Shown here one piece after another: positions 16,397 through 23,165 of a stretch of DNA of 33,272 nucleotides. A program made the position numbers and the translations under genes. The stretch covers positions 1-33,272 of the forward strand of contig JAEIOF010000009.1 in the NCBI GenBank assembly GCA_016342445.1, read 5' to 3'. Position 1 is the first letter of the stretch; each line of letters begins with the position of its first letter. The DNA comes from Verrucomicrobiota bacterium. Lineage in GTDB: Bacteria > Verrucomicrobiota > Kiritimatiellia > Kiritimatiellales > Tichowtungiaceae. The notes beneath the pieces were generated by a model. That model was given only the letters and a program-made list of their open reading frames with translations. It was not told where the DNA came from and searched no databases.

Positions 16397-17578
16397 ATGA
16401 AAAACAACTATCACAATGTAGAAGAGATCGTGGCGGACCTGCCTGCGATTCGCGAGGCTTGCGTTTCGCTGAGCGAAACGCTGCTGGCCAACCTCGTCAT
16501 GCTCGGTGAAATCCCCGCACCCACTTTCGGCGAAGAAGCCCGCATCAACTTTCTGCTCCAGCGCTTTAGCGAGTGCGGTCTCACCAACACCTCGTCCGAC
16601 GAGTGCGGCAACGGATTCGGAATCATTCCCGGAAAAAACCGCGACCGAAATATCCTGCTGCTCGCGCACGCGGACACGGTTTTTTCGGAGCGGCGCGATC
16701 ATACAGTATCCGTTCATGCGAACCACATTCACGGACCCGGTATTGCCGACAACAGCCTCGGGCTCGCCGTGCTTGCCACCTTGCCGACGCTTCTCGACAA
16801 GCTCGGCTTCGAGCTGGACGCCGGGCTGATCCTGATGGGTGCCGCGCGCAGTCTCGGCCGCGGCGATTTAGAGGGAACCCGCTTTTTTCTCGATAACAAC
16901 AAGGCTCCGATCACGGCCGGCATCTGTGTGGAAGGCGTGCAGCTCGGGCGGCTCAGCTATGCCTCCGCCGGCATGCTCCGCGGCGAAGTCACCTGCCGCG
17001 TTCCCGAAGAGTACGACTGGATCCGGCGCGGAACCACCGGCGCCATTCTGGTTGTCAACGAAGTCATCAACCGGATTCTCGGCATCCCGCTTCCGCGCCG
17101 CCCGCAAACCTCCATCGTGCTCGGCTCCATTGAGGCCGGAACCGGCTTCAACATCATCCCCACCGAGGCCGTCTTGCGCTTCGAGGTGCGCAGCGAGTCG
17201 GCGGAGATCGTTCGTCAGATCGCCTCGGATCTCGATGACATCATGGAGGACGTTACCTCGCAGACCGGCGCGGAGGTCACCCTCGATGTAATTGCCCGTC
17301 GCGAACCGGCGGGGTTGGCGATCGGCCACCCGCTCGTTAAACAGGCGCGCGAGATCATGAGCGCACTGGATCTCCGCCCGCACATCACGCCCAGCATTTC
17401 CGAGTTGTCCACCATGATCGTCCACGGTGTTCCCGCCATCACCCTTGGCATCACCGACGGCGAGCGCCTGCACGAACAGCGTGAAACCGTTCTGCTCGAA
17501 CCCATGTTCACCGGCCTCACCCAGCTCGTCGCCGTGCTGCTGGCCATCGATGGAGGCTTCTGCGATGAAACTGAATAA
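16397..17578 (+). CDS. M20-family peptidase-like protein lacking the catalytic Glu pair
   Basis: 393 residues with full M20/M28-type architecture: N-terminal metal domain, inserted lid/dimer domain (about 185-290, including SIEAGTGFNIIPTEAVLRFEVRS) and C-terminal metal domain. Metal motifs LLAHADTVF (HxD) and GPGIADNSLG (bridging Asp), a possible Glu in ICVEG and the late His in RLHEQRE are present. The segment where M20 enzymes carry the Glu-Glu pair (general base and metal ligand) reads LMGAARSLGRGDLEG, with no EE. I infer it is not an ordinary hydrolase and may be a pseudoenzyme. It overlaps gpgS by 14 bp, so the two are co-translated. Its link to glucosylglycerate is unknown. Confidence 0.8.
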   Translation: MKNNYHNVEEIVADLPAIREACVSLSETLLANLVMLGEIPAPTFGEEARINFLLQRFSECGLTNTSSDECGNGFGIIPGKNRDRNILLLAHADTVFSERRDHTVSVHANHIHGPGIADNSLGLAVLATLPTLLDKLGFELDAGLILMGAARSLGRGDLEGTRFFLDNNKAPITAGICVEGVQLGRLSYASAGMLRGEVTCRVPEEYDWIRRGTTGAILVVNEVINRILGIPLPRRPQTSIVLGSIEAGTGFNIIPTEAVLRFEVRSESAEIVRQIASDLDDIMEDVTSQTGAEVTLDVIARREPAGLAIGHPLVKQAREIMSALDLRPHITPSISELSTMIVHGVPAITLGITDGERLHEQRETVLLEPMFTGLTQLVAVLLAIDGGFCDETE

Positions 17579-18536
17579 ATGGATCAGTCAAAACACCTTT
17601 CACCACGGTCAGTTCTGGGATCTCAGGCAGCTGGTTGAAGAGAAAGAGAAGCAGGGGCTTACCATCTCGCTGTGCCTGCCGACTCTCAACGAAGCGAAAA
17701 CCATCGGCAAAGAGATCATCCTGTTTAAATCCGAACTGATGGATCGCTACCCGCTGATCGACGAAATTGCTGTCATCGATTCCGGCTCCATCGATGACAC
17801 CCGCGAGATCGCCGCCGCCTTCGGTGCCGACGTTTATCTGTCCGCCGATATCCTTCCGCAATACGGCGAGAAAAAAGGGAAAGGCGAAAATCTCTGGAAA
17901 GCGGTTTATCAGCTCAAAGGCGACATCATCTGCTACGTCGATGCCGACATCGCCAACATCCACCCGCGCTTTGCCTATGGCCTCATCGCGCCGCTTCTCT
18001 ACCATCCCGAAATGAAATACATCAAGGCCTTCTACGACCGGCCGCTCGCCTTCTCGCAGGGCGTGCGCCCCTCCGGCGGCGGACGCGTCACCGAGATCCT
18101 CGTGCGCCCGCTCTTCTCGCTCTTCTACCCCGAACTCACCGGCCTCATTCAGCCGCTCTCCGGCGAATACGCCGTGCGCCGCGAAGTCCTCGAAGAAATT
18201 CCGTTCCCCATCGGCTACGGTGTTGAAACCTCGCACATTCTCGACGTCTATAGAAAATGGGGGATGGGAGCGTTCGGACAGACCGATCTCGACCAGCGCG
18301 TCCACCGCAATCAGGCCACACTCAGCCTCGGCAAAATGGCCTTTGGCATCCTGCGCACCTTCCTTGCCCGCTCGCAGGCCAAAGGGATGACGATCGACAT
18401 GGAACAGGTTTCCTCCATCATGCGGCAGTTCCAGGCTCACAACGACAAATACGAACAGATCGAATTTGAAATCGTCGAAGAGGAGCGCCCGCCCATGATC
18501 ACCATCCCCGAATACCGCGAAAAATTCGGGCGCTAA
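17565..18536 (+). CDS. gpgS: Glucosyl-3-phosphoglycerate synthase
   Basis: GT81 enzyme that transfers glucose from a nucleotide sugar to 3-phosphoglycerate, the first step of glucosylglycerate synthesis, in the cytoplasm. The start is ATG 17565 inside the M20 gene, with GGAGG eight bases upstream; the track start (17427) is far upstream in a shadow frame. 323 residues. Motifs: ISLCLPTLNEAKTIG, IAVIDSGSIDDT, the phosphate/acceptor loop KKGKGENLWKA, metal-binding DADIANIHPRF, and GGGRVTEILVRPLFSLFYPEL, all GpgS hallmarks. The product needs a phosphatase, for which the neighbouring HAD proteins are candidates. Its stop overlaps the convergent HAD stop by 4 bp. Confidence 0.93.
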   Translation: MKLNKWISQNTFHHGQFWDLRQLVEEKEKQGLTISLCLPTLNEAKTIGKEIILFKSELMDRYPLIDEIAVIDSGSIDDTREIAAAFGADVYLSADILPQYGEKKGKGENLWKAVYQLKGDIICYVDADIANIHPRFAYGLIAPLLYHPEMKYIKAFYDRPLAFSQGVRPSGGGRVTEILVRPLFSLFYPELTGLIQPLSGEYAVRREVLEEIPFPIGYGVETSHILDVYRKWGMGAFGQTDLDQRVHRNQATLSLGKMAFGILRTFLARSQAKGMTIDMEQVSSIMRQFQAHNDKYEQIEFEIVEEERPPMITIPEYREKFGR

Positions 18537-19396
18537 ACCATCTCGGTGATCTGGCGCAGATCATCGACAATCGCGGTCGGTGTCAGTTTTTTGCAGCGCT
18601 TATCCTGTTCGCGCAGGCGCAGCGAGCGCTGATCACCCGCGAAGAGCACCGTGCGGCAGCCCGCCTCCGTTGCCGTCCAGATATCGTTGAGCATATCGTT
18701 TCCGACGTAGAGCGTTTTGCTGAAATCAGTTTCCAAACATTGGAAAAGTTCACCCGACGGCTTGGCATGGTGCTTTTTATAGGACCAGACGCAGAGGGCC
18801 GGATCGAATCCGAGCGCCTCGACGGATTTACCGAACAGCGCCTCGATAATCAGCGGCGTATAAAACTGGGCATTGGAGACAATCCCGAGGCGGAAGCCGC
18901 GTTTTTTTAGAAATGCAATCGTCTCAAGCGCGCCGGGCATCGGCCAGACGGGGTTGACGCGGCACTCATACTCCACCGCCAGTTGCAGAATTCTCTGCGG
19001 GTCGTCGTCCGGTTTCAAAAGTTCCAAACGGTGGAACTTTTCGATGGTTTTTTTCCAAACCCTGGAAATTTCCACCTCGGGAAATTCGATGCCGTCGTCA
19101 CGGGCGGTTTCATGCCATCGCGCAATCTCCGCCTTCATCAGAGCGGGGCCGAGTTCGCCTGCGCGCTCGAGGTCGCCCGCATAACCGGAAACAATCAGCG
19201 ACTGCGTCAACGCTTCGCCGCTGTCGGTCGCGGCGGCGGTGCCGACATCGCCCGAGCCGGAAATCAGCAGGGTGCCGTAAATGTCGAACAGGATCGTTTC
19301 GACGCCGTCGATCGGATGCAGGTCAATGATCGTTCCGGTCGGGATCGGTTCGAGCGGCGAGCTCAGGTTTTGTATGCGCTGGAGGAGTGATTTCAT
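18533..19396 (-). CDS. HAD-superfamily hydrolase, candidate GpgP-like phosphatase
   Basis: 287 residues. Motif I is DIYGTLLISG (nucleophile Asp; the second acidic position is Tyr-Gly rather than the usual Asp, as in some HAD subgroups), motif II IVSNAQF, motif III lysine HHAKPSG and motif IV VGNDMLNDIWTATEAGC. The cap is helical (about 60-140). The ATG overlaps the stop of the upstream glycosyltransferase (ATGA), so they are coupled, and the gene converges on gpgS with a 4-bp stop overlap. It could dephosphorylate glucosyl-3-phosphoglycerate, but the motif I difference makes activity uncertain. Three palindrome copies lie in the coding sequence as FQCLE, FHRLE and SRVWK. Confidence 0.78.
   Translation of the reverse strand: MKSLLQRIQNLSSPLEPIPTGTIIDLHPIDGVETILFDIYGTLLISGSGDVGTAAATDSGEALTQSLIVSGYAGDLERAGELGPALMKAEIARWHETARDDGIEFPEVEISRVWKKTIEKFHRLELLKPDDDPQRILQLAVEYECRVNPVWPMPGALETIAFLKKRGFRLGIVSNAQFYTPLIIEALFGKSVEALGFDPALCVWSYKKHHAKPSGELFQCLETDFSKTLYVGNDMLNDIWTATEAGCRTVLFAGDQRSLRLREQDKRCKKLTPTAIVDDLRQITEMV
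18731..19067. repeat. Three palindrome copies inside the HAD gene
   Basis: Copies at 18731-18745 (FQCLE), 19022-19036 (FHRLE; outer symmetry AAAAGTTCCA/TGGAACTTTT) and 19053-19067 (SRVWK). The last two flank the end of the helical cap. Confidence 0.9.
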
Positions 19397-20775
19397 GTTC
19401 TCAGCAGATTGAAACGTTGCGGTTGCAGAAACTGGTCGAGCAGCTTTTCGCCGTCAGCATAGCCAACGGTTCCCGGTTTGGCACTCATCAGTTTTCCATA
19501 AATTGAAAACAGATGATCGCCGTAGGCGACCGGTCCGTAGGCGCGTTCGGCCACCTGCCGGTTGGTTTCGACGGCTTCAGAAATTTGGAGCGAAAGGTCG
19601 ATCAGCGACGGGTCGGCTTTGACCGCACGGATGATTGTGCGCTGCATCTCCTCGTCGAGAATGCCGAAGTCGACTTGACCGTCTTGAACGAGTTCGGCCC
19701 GGGCCTCTTCGAAAAGAGCATCATGCCACTCGCGGCCATACGCTTCGTATGCCGCGCGCAGAGATTTTTCCAACCCTTGGAAAAATTCGTCTTCAATTTT
19801 CCAAGCATTGGAACTTAATGGAACGGGCAGGCGGTTGTAGAGGTTGGAAAGGTCGAGGCCGTGCTCCGCGAAGTCGCCGGTGATCTCCGGCAGATTGCGC
19901 CCGACCAGCGGCTTGCCCGCCAGCCATGGCTCGAGGAAGGCGAGGCCAAACCCTTCGGCGACGCTGGTGGTGATCAGCGCGTCGGCCTTCGCGATCATCT
20001 CTTCGAAGGAGCTCTTGGCTCCGGCATCGAACTCGACGTTCAGCCCGAGATCGGCGGCGAAGGCGGTCCATGCATCGTAGATCGCTTTGACCTCCGGGTT
20101 TTTCGGCGCGAGCGTGATCGCGAATTGAGCCTCCGGCATCAGCGTGCTCCACAGCAATAGCTCGCCGATGATTTTGCGGCGGATGGCCCGGCAAGGGTAG
20201 ACGTAGAGCGGTTCAGAATTCGGAGTTCGGGGTTCAGAGTTAGGGAGGGGAGAGACCGCATTGGGCAACAGGTGGAGGTTTTCTTCGGGGATTCCGGCTG
20301 CTTTCAGGAATTCAACGTCACGCTGGTTGAGGGCGGCGTAGTGGATGTGCGGGGCGACCGGGTAGAGGCGTTTTTTGAGTTTGCCGAGGTTGGAGTAGTT
20401 GTCGGGCCGTCCGTCTTCGGCGAAGTCGTGAATCTGCAACAGGATTTTCTGGCCGGTCATGGCGAGGTTGCTCACCTCCTGCGTCAGCGCCGGATTTTTT
20501 CCGAGGCAGTGGTTGTGAATATGCCAGAGATCCGGCTCGCCGCCGAATGCGCCGCGTGCTCGTTTTAAAAGTTCCAGGGGTTGGACGCTTTTGTCGGTGG
20601 AGTATCCAAGGTTTGGAAGAACCCGGATTTTTTTCTGGAGCGGCGTTGCGCCGCGGGCGGCCTCGCCGGTGAAAAACAGGCAGTGCGCCCGGTCGCCGAG
20701 CGATTCGACGGCGCGTTCGACCACGCGCGTGACGCCGCCCGGTCTGGCGTGGTAATGGACAATGGCAATTTTCAT
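19393..20775 (-). CDS. GT-B (GT4-like) glycosyltransferase with repeat insertions
   Basis: 460 residues, GT-B fold: N-terminal KIAIVHYHARPGGVTRVVERA (the GG-V acceptor loop of GT4), DLWHIHNHCLG, LLQIHDFAEDGR, then LLPNAV, YPCRAIRRKIIGELLLW and ALITTSVAEGFGLAFLEPWLAGKPLVGRNLPEITGDF, which holds the donor E-x7-E motif. The acceptor and sugar are unknown; placement beside the gpgS locus suggests a related solute but cell-surface glycan work is equally possible. The upstream 66-aa membrane protein ends 27 bp before it. The coding sequence contains two exact and two degenerate palindromes and a 35-bp tandem repeat at the hinge between domains, all without breaking the frame. Confidence 0.83.
   Translation of the reverse strand: MKIAIVHYHARPGGVTRVVERAVESLGDRAHCLFFTGEAARGATPLQKKIRVLPNLGYSTDKSVQPLELLKRARGAFGGEPDLWHIHNHCLGKNPALTQEVSNLAMTGQKILLQIHDFAEDGRPDNYSNLGKLKKRLYPVAPHIHYAALNQRDVEFLKAAGIPEENLHLLPNAVSPLPNSEPRTPNSEPLYVYPCRAIRRKIIGELLLWSTLMPEAQFAITLAPKNPEVKAIYDAWTAFAADLGLNVEFDAGAKSSFEEMIAKADALITTSVAEGFGLAFLEPWLAGKPLVGRNLPEITGDFAEHGLDLSNLYNRLPVPLSSNAWKIEDEFFQGLEKSLRAAYEAYGREWHDALFEEARAELVQDGQVDFGILDEEMQRTIIRAVKADPSLIDLSLQISEAVETNRQVAERAYGPVAYGDHLFSIYGKLMSAKPGTVGYADGEKLLDQFLQPQRFNLLRT
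19768..19813. repeat. Two palindrome copies inside the glycosyltransferase
   Basis: 19768-19782 (FQGLE) and 19799-19813 (SNAWK), 16 bp apart, near residues 320-336, between the donor domain and the C-terminal helices. Confidence 0.9.
20211..20245 (-). repeat. 7-bp tandem repeat in the glycosyltransferase hinge
   Basis: Five units on the plus strand, GTTCAGA, ATTCGGA, GTTCGGG, GTTCAGA, GTTAGGG (consensus RTTCRGR). On the coding strand it gives PLPNSEPRTPNSEPL, a low-complexity linker inserted between LLPNAV and YPCRAIRRK, where the family normally has only a short loop. Confidence 0.85.
20572..20618. repeat. Two degenerate palindrome copies in the glycosyltransferase
   Basis: TTCCAGGGGTTGGAC (20572-20586, VQPLE) and ATCCAAGGTTTGGAA (20604-20618, LPNLGY), each one end-base off the consensus. 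Confidence 0.7.
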
Positions 20776-20801
20776 TGCCCGAAGGATAGCGGGTCGAAAC
20801 T

Positions 20802-21002
20802 CTAAGGTCGAAGGAGTTCTTCAATCTGTTGCGGCGTGAGCGGCTTTGGCTGTTGGTTTTTGAGATAGAAGTAGCGCCCGACAAGACCCGTCCAACAGAT
20901 GATGAGAATGAGCAGCAGCCATACTTTTTCTTCACCGGTCAGCGTGAAGCGTCCGCGCAGCCAGATCCACAGCTCTTCTAAAATGACGGGTCTCTTTTTC
21001 AT
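20802..21002 (-). CDS. Small single-pass membrane protein
   Basis: 66 residues from ATG 21002 (the track uses an adjacent GTG at 21005). One membrane segment, VWLLLILIICWTGLVGRYFYL, lies between an amphipathic N-terminal part (ELWIWLRGRFTLTGEEK) and a Pro/Gln-rich tail (QQPKPLTPQQIEELLRP). No family is recognised; similar FTLTGEEK-TM segments occur at the N-terminus of ComEA-like proteins in PVC bacteria, from memory. It is the first gene of the minus-strand transcript with the glycosyltransferase and HAD genes, so it may anchor or assist them, but that is a guess. Codon composition matches the neighbours. Confidence 0.6.
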   Translation of the reverse strand: MKKRPVILEELWIWLRGRFTLTGEEKVWLLLILIICWTGLVGRYFYLKNQQPKPLTPQQIEELLRP

Positions 21003-21109
21003 CACGTCGCCAAGCCTACTGGTTTAAGCCATCAGTGGAAACCGTTAAGTCCGGTTACCGAAAAACCGGGACTCGGGTTTTGGGCAGGTGCAATGGACCG
21101 TCCTTGTCC

Positions 21110-21255
21110 GTATTCTAAATGAATAATTGATATAAACCCCTTGTTTAAAAGGCTCATGTTTTGAAAAAATGATTATTTTTATTATTCTTTAAAAATCAAC
21201 TGTGTTTTTAGCGAGTCTGTGTGCATAATGATGGTGTATAGAAAGGGGGAGGGCT
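21110..21255 (+). promoter_or_regulatory. AT-rich promoter region of the ribbon-helix-helix gene
   Basis: A 130-bp stretch is strikingly AT-rich for this window. One candidate promoter is TTGAAA with TATTCT 16 bp on; others are possible, including CATAAT nearer the gene. The ATG is preceded by AGGGGGAGGG, an excellent ribosome binding site. The preceding part (21006-21110) has a CCGGTT/AACCGG hairpin but no gene. Confidence 0.45.
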
Positions 21256-21432
21256 ATGGCAACGAATCCAGTAGGAAAAGGGACCCGGACCATAGGAATC
21301 AACATGCCGGCTAAAATGGCAAAAGAGCTCGAAAGACGCGCGTTCTCAATGCACATCTCCAAGAGCAAGTACTGCAAGGTCATTCTTCAGCAGTGGCTTG
21401 ATTCCGGAAAAAAAATGACGCTCTCAGAGTAG
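21256..21432 (+). CDS. Ribbon-helix-helix small DNA-binding protein (58 aa)
   Basis: Too short for the ORF track. The ATG at 21256 has a near-perfect Shine-Dalgarno (GGGGGAGGG). The protein starts MATNPVGKGTRTIGINMPAKM and continues AKELERRAFSMHISKSKYCKVILQQWLDSGKK. This fits RHH (CopG/Arc-like) proteins: a short beta strand RTIGINMP, helix 1 KMAKELERRAFSM, a turn ISKSKY, helix 2 CKVILQQWLDSG. RHH dimers insert the paired strands in the major groove of palindromic operators. It has its own AT-rich promoter region and a strong terminator, and no toxin partner is next to it. The target is unknown; the dispersed palindrome of this genome is one speculative candidate. Confidence 0.75.
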   Translation: MATNPVGKGTRTIGINMPAKMAKELERRAFSMHISKSKYCKVILQQWLDSGKKMTLSE

Positions 21433-21523
21433 TGCGCCTTTTCCCGGGCTTTCCTGAGCTTTATGCGAAAGGGGGCTCGGAGTCGGCCTTGTCAGCAGAT
21501 TGGACGGGGCGTGAAAAATGAAG

Positions 21524-21556
21524 ACCCGAAAAGTGGAGCTCCACTTTTCGGGTTTT
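21524..21556 (+). terminator. Strong rho-independent terminator, perfect 30-bp palindrome
   Basis: ACCCGAAAAGTGGAG joins directly to its reverse complement CTCCACTTTTCGGGT (21524-21553), then TTT. It ends the ribbon-helix-helix transcript and lies against the stop codon of the convergent dus gene; for the minus strand the T-run is weak. Confidence 0.85.
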
Positions 21557-22513
21557 CTATGCGATCCACTCGGCGGCGTCGAGGTGTTCGCCAACGATGT
21601 TTTTGTAGGTGGAGATCCGCTGCGTCTTTTTTATTTTTTTAAACAGCTTGTTTCCGTTGGATAGGTTTCCGGACGGATAGCTCCAGAATTCCTTCATTTT
21701 CCCGAGCAGTGGAACATCGCCGTCGATCACCGCCTCGTAGCTTGCCAGCACCTCGTCGTGGAACGCGCGGAGCCGTGCAATGGCTTTTTCTGTTTTTGGA
21801 TTTCCGCTTTTGATCACCTCGCACAAAAAAGGATTGGCCAGCAGCCCGCGCCCGAGCATGAACCGGTTCAAGGTTGAAAAACATTTATCTACGGTTTGGA
21901 AAAACGCGAGGTCGTTGATGTCGCCGTTGTAGCAGACCGGGTGTTTGATTTCCTGAAACGCCATGGCGAAGGCGCCGAGATCGGCTTTTCCGTCATACAT
22001 CTGCTCCGCCGTGCGCGGATGAACAATCACCTCGCTCAGCGGGTAGCGGTTCAGTACCGGAATCAGCCGCATCAGCTCCGTCGGGTCGGAAACGCCGAGG
22101 CGGACTTTGACCGAGATTTTGCAGGGGCTTTGGGCGCACATCGTTTCGAGCAGGGCATCGACCCGGTCGGGATGCGGAAGCAGTCCGGAGCCGCGCTGTT
22201 TTTTGCGAACCGGTTTGTGAGGGCAGCCGAGATTCCAGTTTACCTCTTCATAGCCGAGATCGTGCAGGGCGCGGGCCATGTTCACAAAGTCGTCGGCGTT
22301 GTTGCCGATCAGCTGTGGAATCAGCGGCAGACCCGAGTTGTTTTCCGGCAGCACATCCTTCAGCAGTTTCGGATTAATCTTCTCCGCGCTCACCGTCGGA
22401 ATGAACGGCGCCATCTCGGCATCGAGCCCCGTGAAGTGCCGGACAAAGGCCTTGCGGTAGTACATCGTCGTGATGCCCCGCATCGGCGCTAAAATCAAAA
22501 TCGGATTACTCAT
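21557..22513 (-). CDS. dus: tRNA-dihydrouridine synthase
   Basis: 318 residues. FMN enzyme that reduces uridine to dihydrouridine in the D-loop of tRNA, using NADPH. Motifs: N-terminal ILAPMRGITTMYYR (FMN-binding APM), NWNLGCPHKPVRKKQRGSGLL (catalytic Cys in GCP), CKISVKVRLG, IVHPRTAEQMYDGKADL (substrate His and Arg), VCYNGDI and MLGRGLLANPFL. The C-terminal helical domain follows. Subgroup (DusB or DusC) is not clear; the APMRG and MYDGKAD context resembles DusC-like proteins. A half palindrome lies at AFFQTVDK (21889 region). Confidence 0.92.
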   Translation of the reverse strand: MSNPILILAPMRGITTMYYRKAFVRHFTGLDAEMAPFIPTVSAEKINPKLLKDVLPENNSGLPLIPQLIGNNADDFVNMARALHDLGYEEVNWNLGCPHKPVRKKQRGSGLLPHPDRVDALLETMCAQSPCKISVKVRLGVSDPTELMRLIPVLNRYPLSEVIVHPRTAEQMYDGKADLGAFAMAFQEIKHPVCYNGDINDLAFFQTVDKCFSTLNRFMLGRGLLANPFLCEVIKSGNPKTEKAIARLRAFHDEVLASYEAVIDGDVPLLGKMKEFWSYPSGNLSNGNKLFKKIKKTQRISTYKNIVGEHLDAAEWIA

Positions 22514-22605
22514 TCCAATGACATGCCATAAAGCGGTGCAGAATGAAACCCGCGCTTCATGATTTCGCCGTATGGCGATCCGTCACCGCCCGGAAAGAGA
22601 GGGGA

Positions 22606-22623
22606 GCCCCGCAGGTGCGGGGC
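22606..22623 (-). terminator. Hairpin between the ACT gene and dus
   Basis: GCCCCGCA, GG, TGCGGGGC is a perfect 8-bp stem just past the ACT-gene stop on the minus strand. The following bases (CTCTCTTTCC) are only moderately T-rich, so it may attenuate rather than fully end transcription toward dus. Confidence 0.45.
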
Positions 22624-22631
22624 CGCCCGGG

Positions 22632-23036
22632 TTACTCGTTGAGCAGGACGAGCGCGACCTCGTTGTCGTCTGTGGACAGCACGACGAGGCAGGTCTCTGC
22701 CGAGACCGGGGCGCTGGCGTACAGATAGCGAAGATTCAGTCCGCCATTGCCGATTTTTTCGCACACGCTGCTGATCATCCCCGGGGAGTGGCGCAGCAGC
22801 ACCTCCACCGAGTCGACCTCTTCGGGAGCGTAGTTGTGCGCACGGAGCGCATCAACCGCCCGGAGGTTATCGTCTGTCACCATCCGGATAACCCCTTTGT
22901 TTCCGTCCTCCACCCAGGCCGCTGCCGCGCGGATATTGACTCCTTTTTCGGCAACGATCCGGGTGAGTTGCGCCACAATTCCAATGTCATTTAAGACGCG
23001 AACGGACACCTCCTTGCAGTGTTTTGCAGTGATCAT
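22632..23036 (-). CDS. Double-ACT-domain regulatory protein
   Basis: 134 residues from ATG 23036 with GGAGGGGGG eight bases upstream; the track start (23045) is a GTG too close to that site. Two ACT-like repeats: SVRVLNDIGIVAQLTRIVAEKGVNIRAAAAW, then VEVLLRHSPGMISSVCEKIGNGGLNLRYLYA and CLVVLSTDD. ACT domains bind amino acids or similar ligands at dimer interfaces. Nothing else is attached, so it is a stand-alone sensor of unknown ligand, similar to ACT proteins seen next to amino-acid genes. It is divergent from ycaO. Confidence 0.82.
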   Translation of the reverse strand: MITAKHCKEVSVRVLNDIGIVAQLTRIVAEKGVNIRAAAAWVEDGNKGVIRMVTDDNLRAVDALRAHNYAPEEVDSVEVLLRHSPGMISSVCEKIGNGGLNLRYLYASAPVSAETCLVVLSTDDNEVALVLLNE

Positions 23037-23165
23037 TCTTATCACCCCCCTCCGGTCACGATTCTCTTCGCATCCCCCGGTTTTGTCGAGTCTGGAACCC
23101 GCCTCAAACCAGCCGCCCAGCGGACAAACGCCTTCGATCGAGGCTCATATTGTGGCGGAGCGGGA

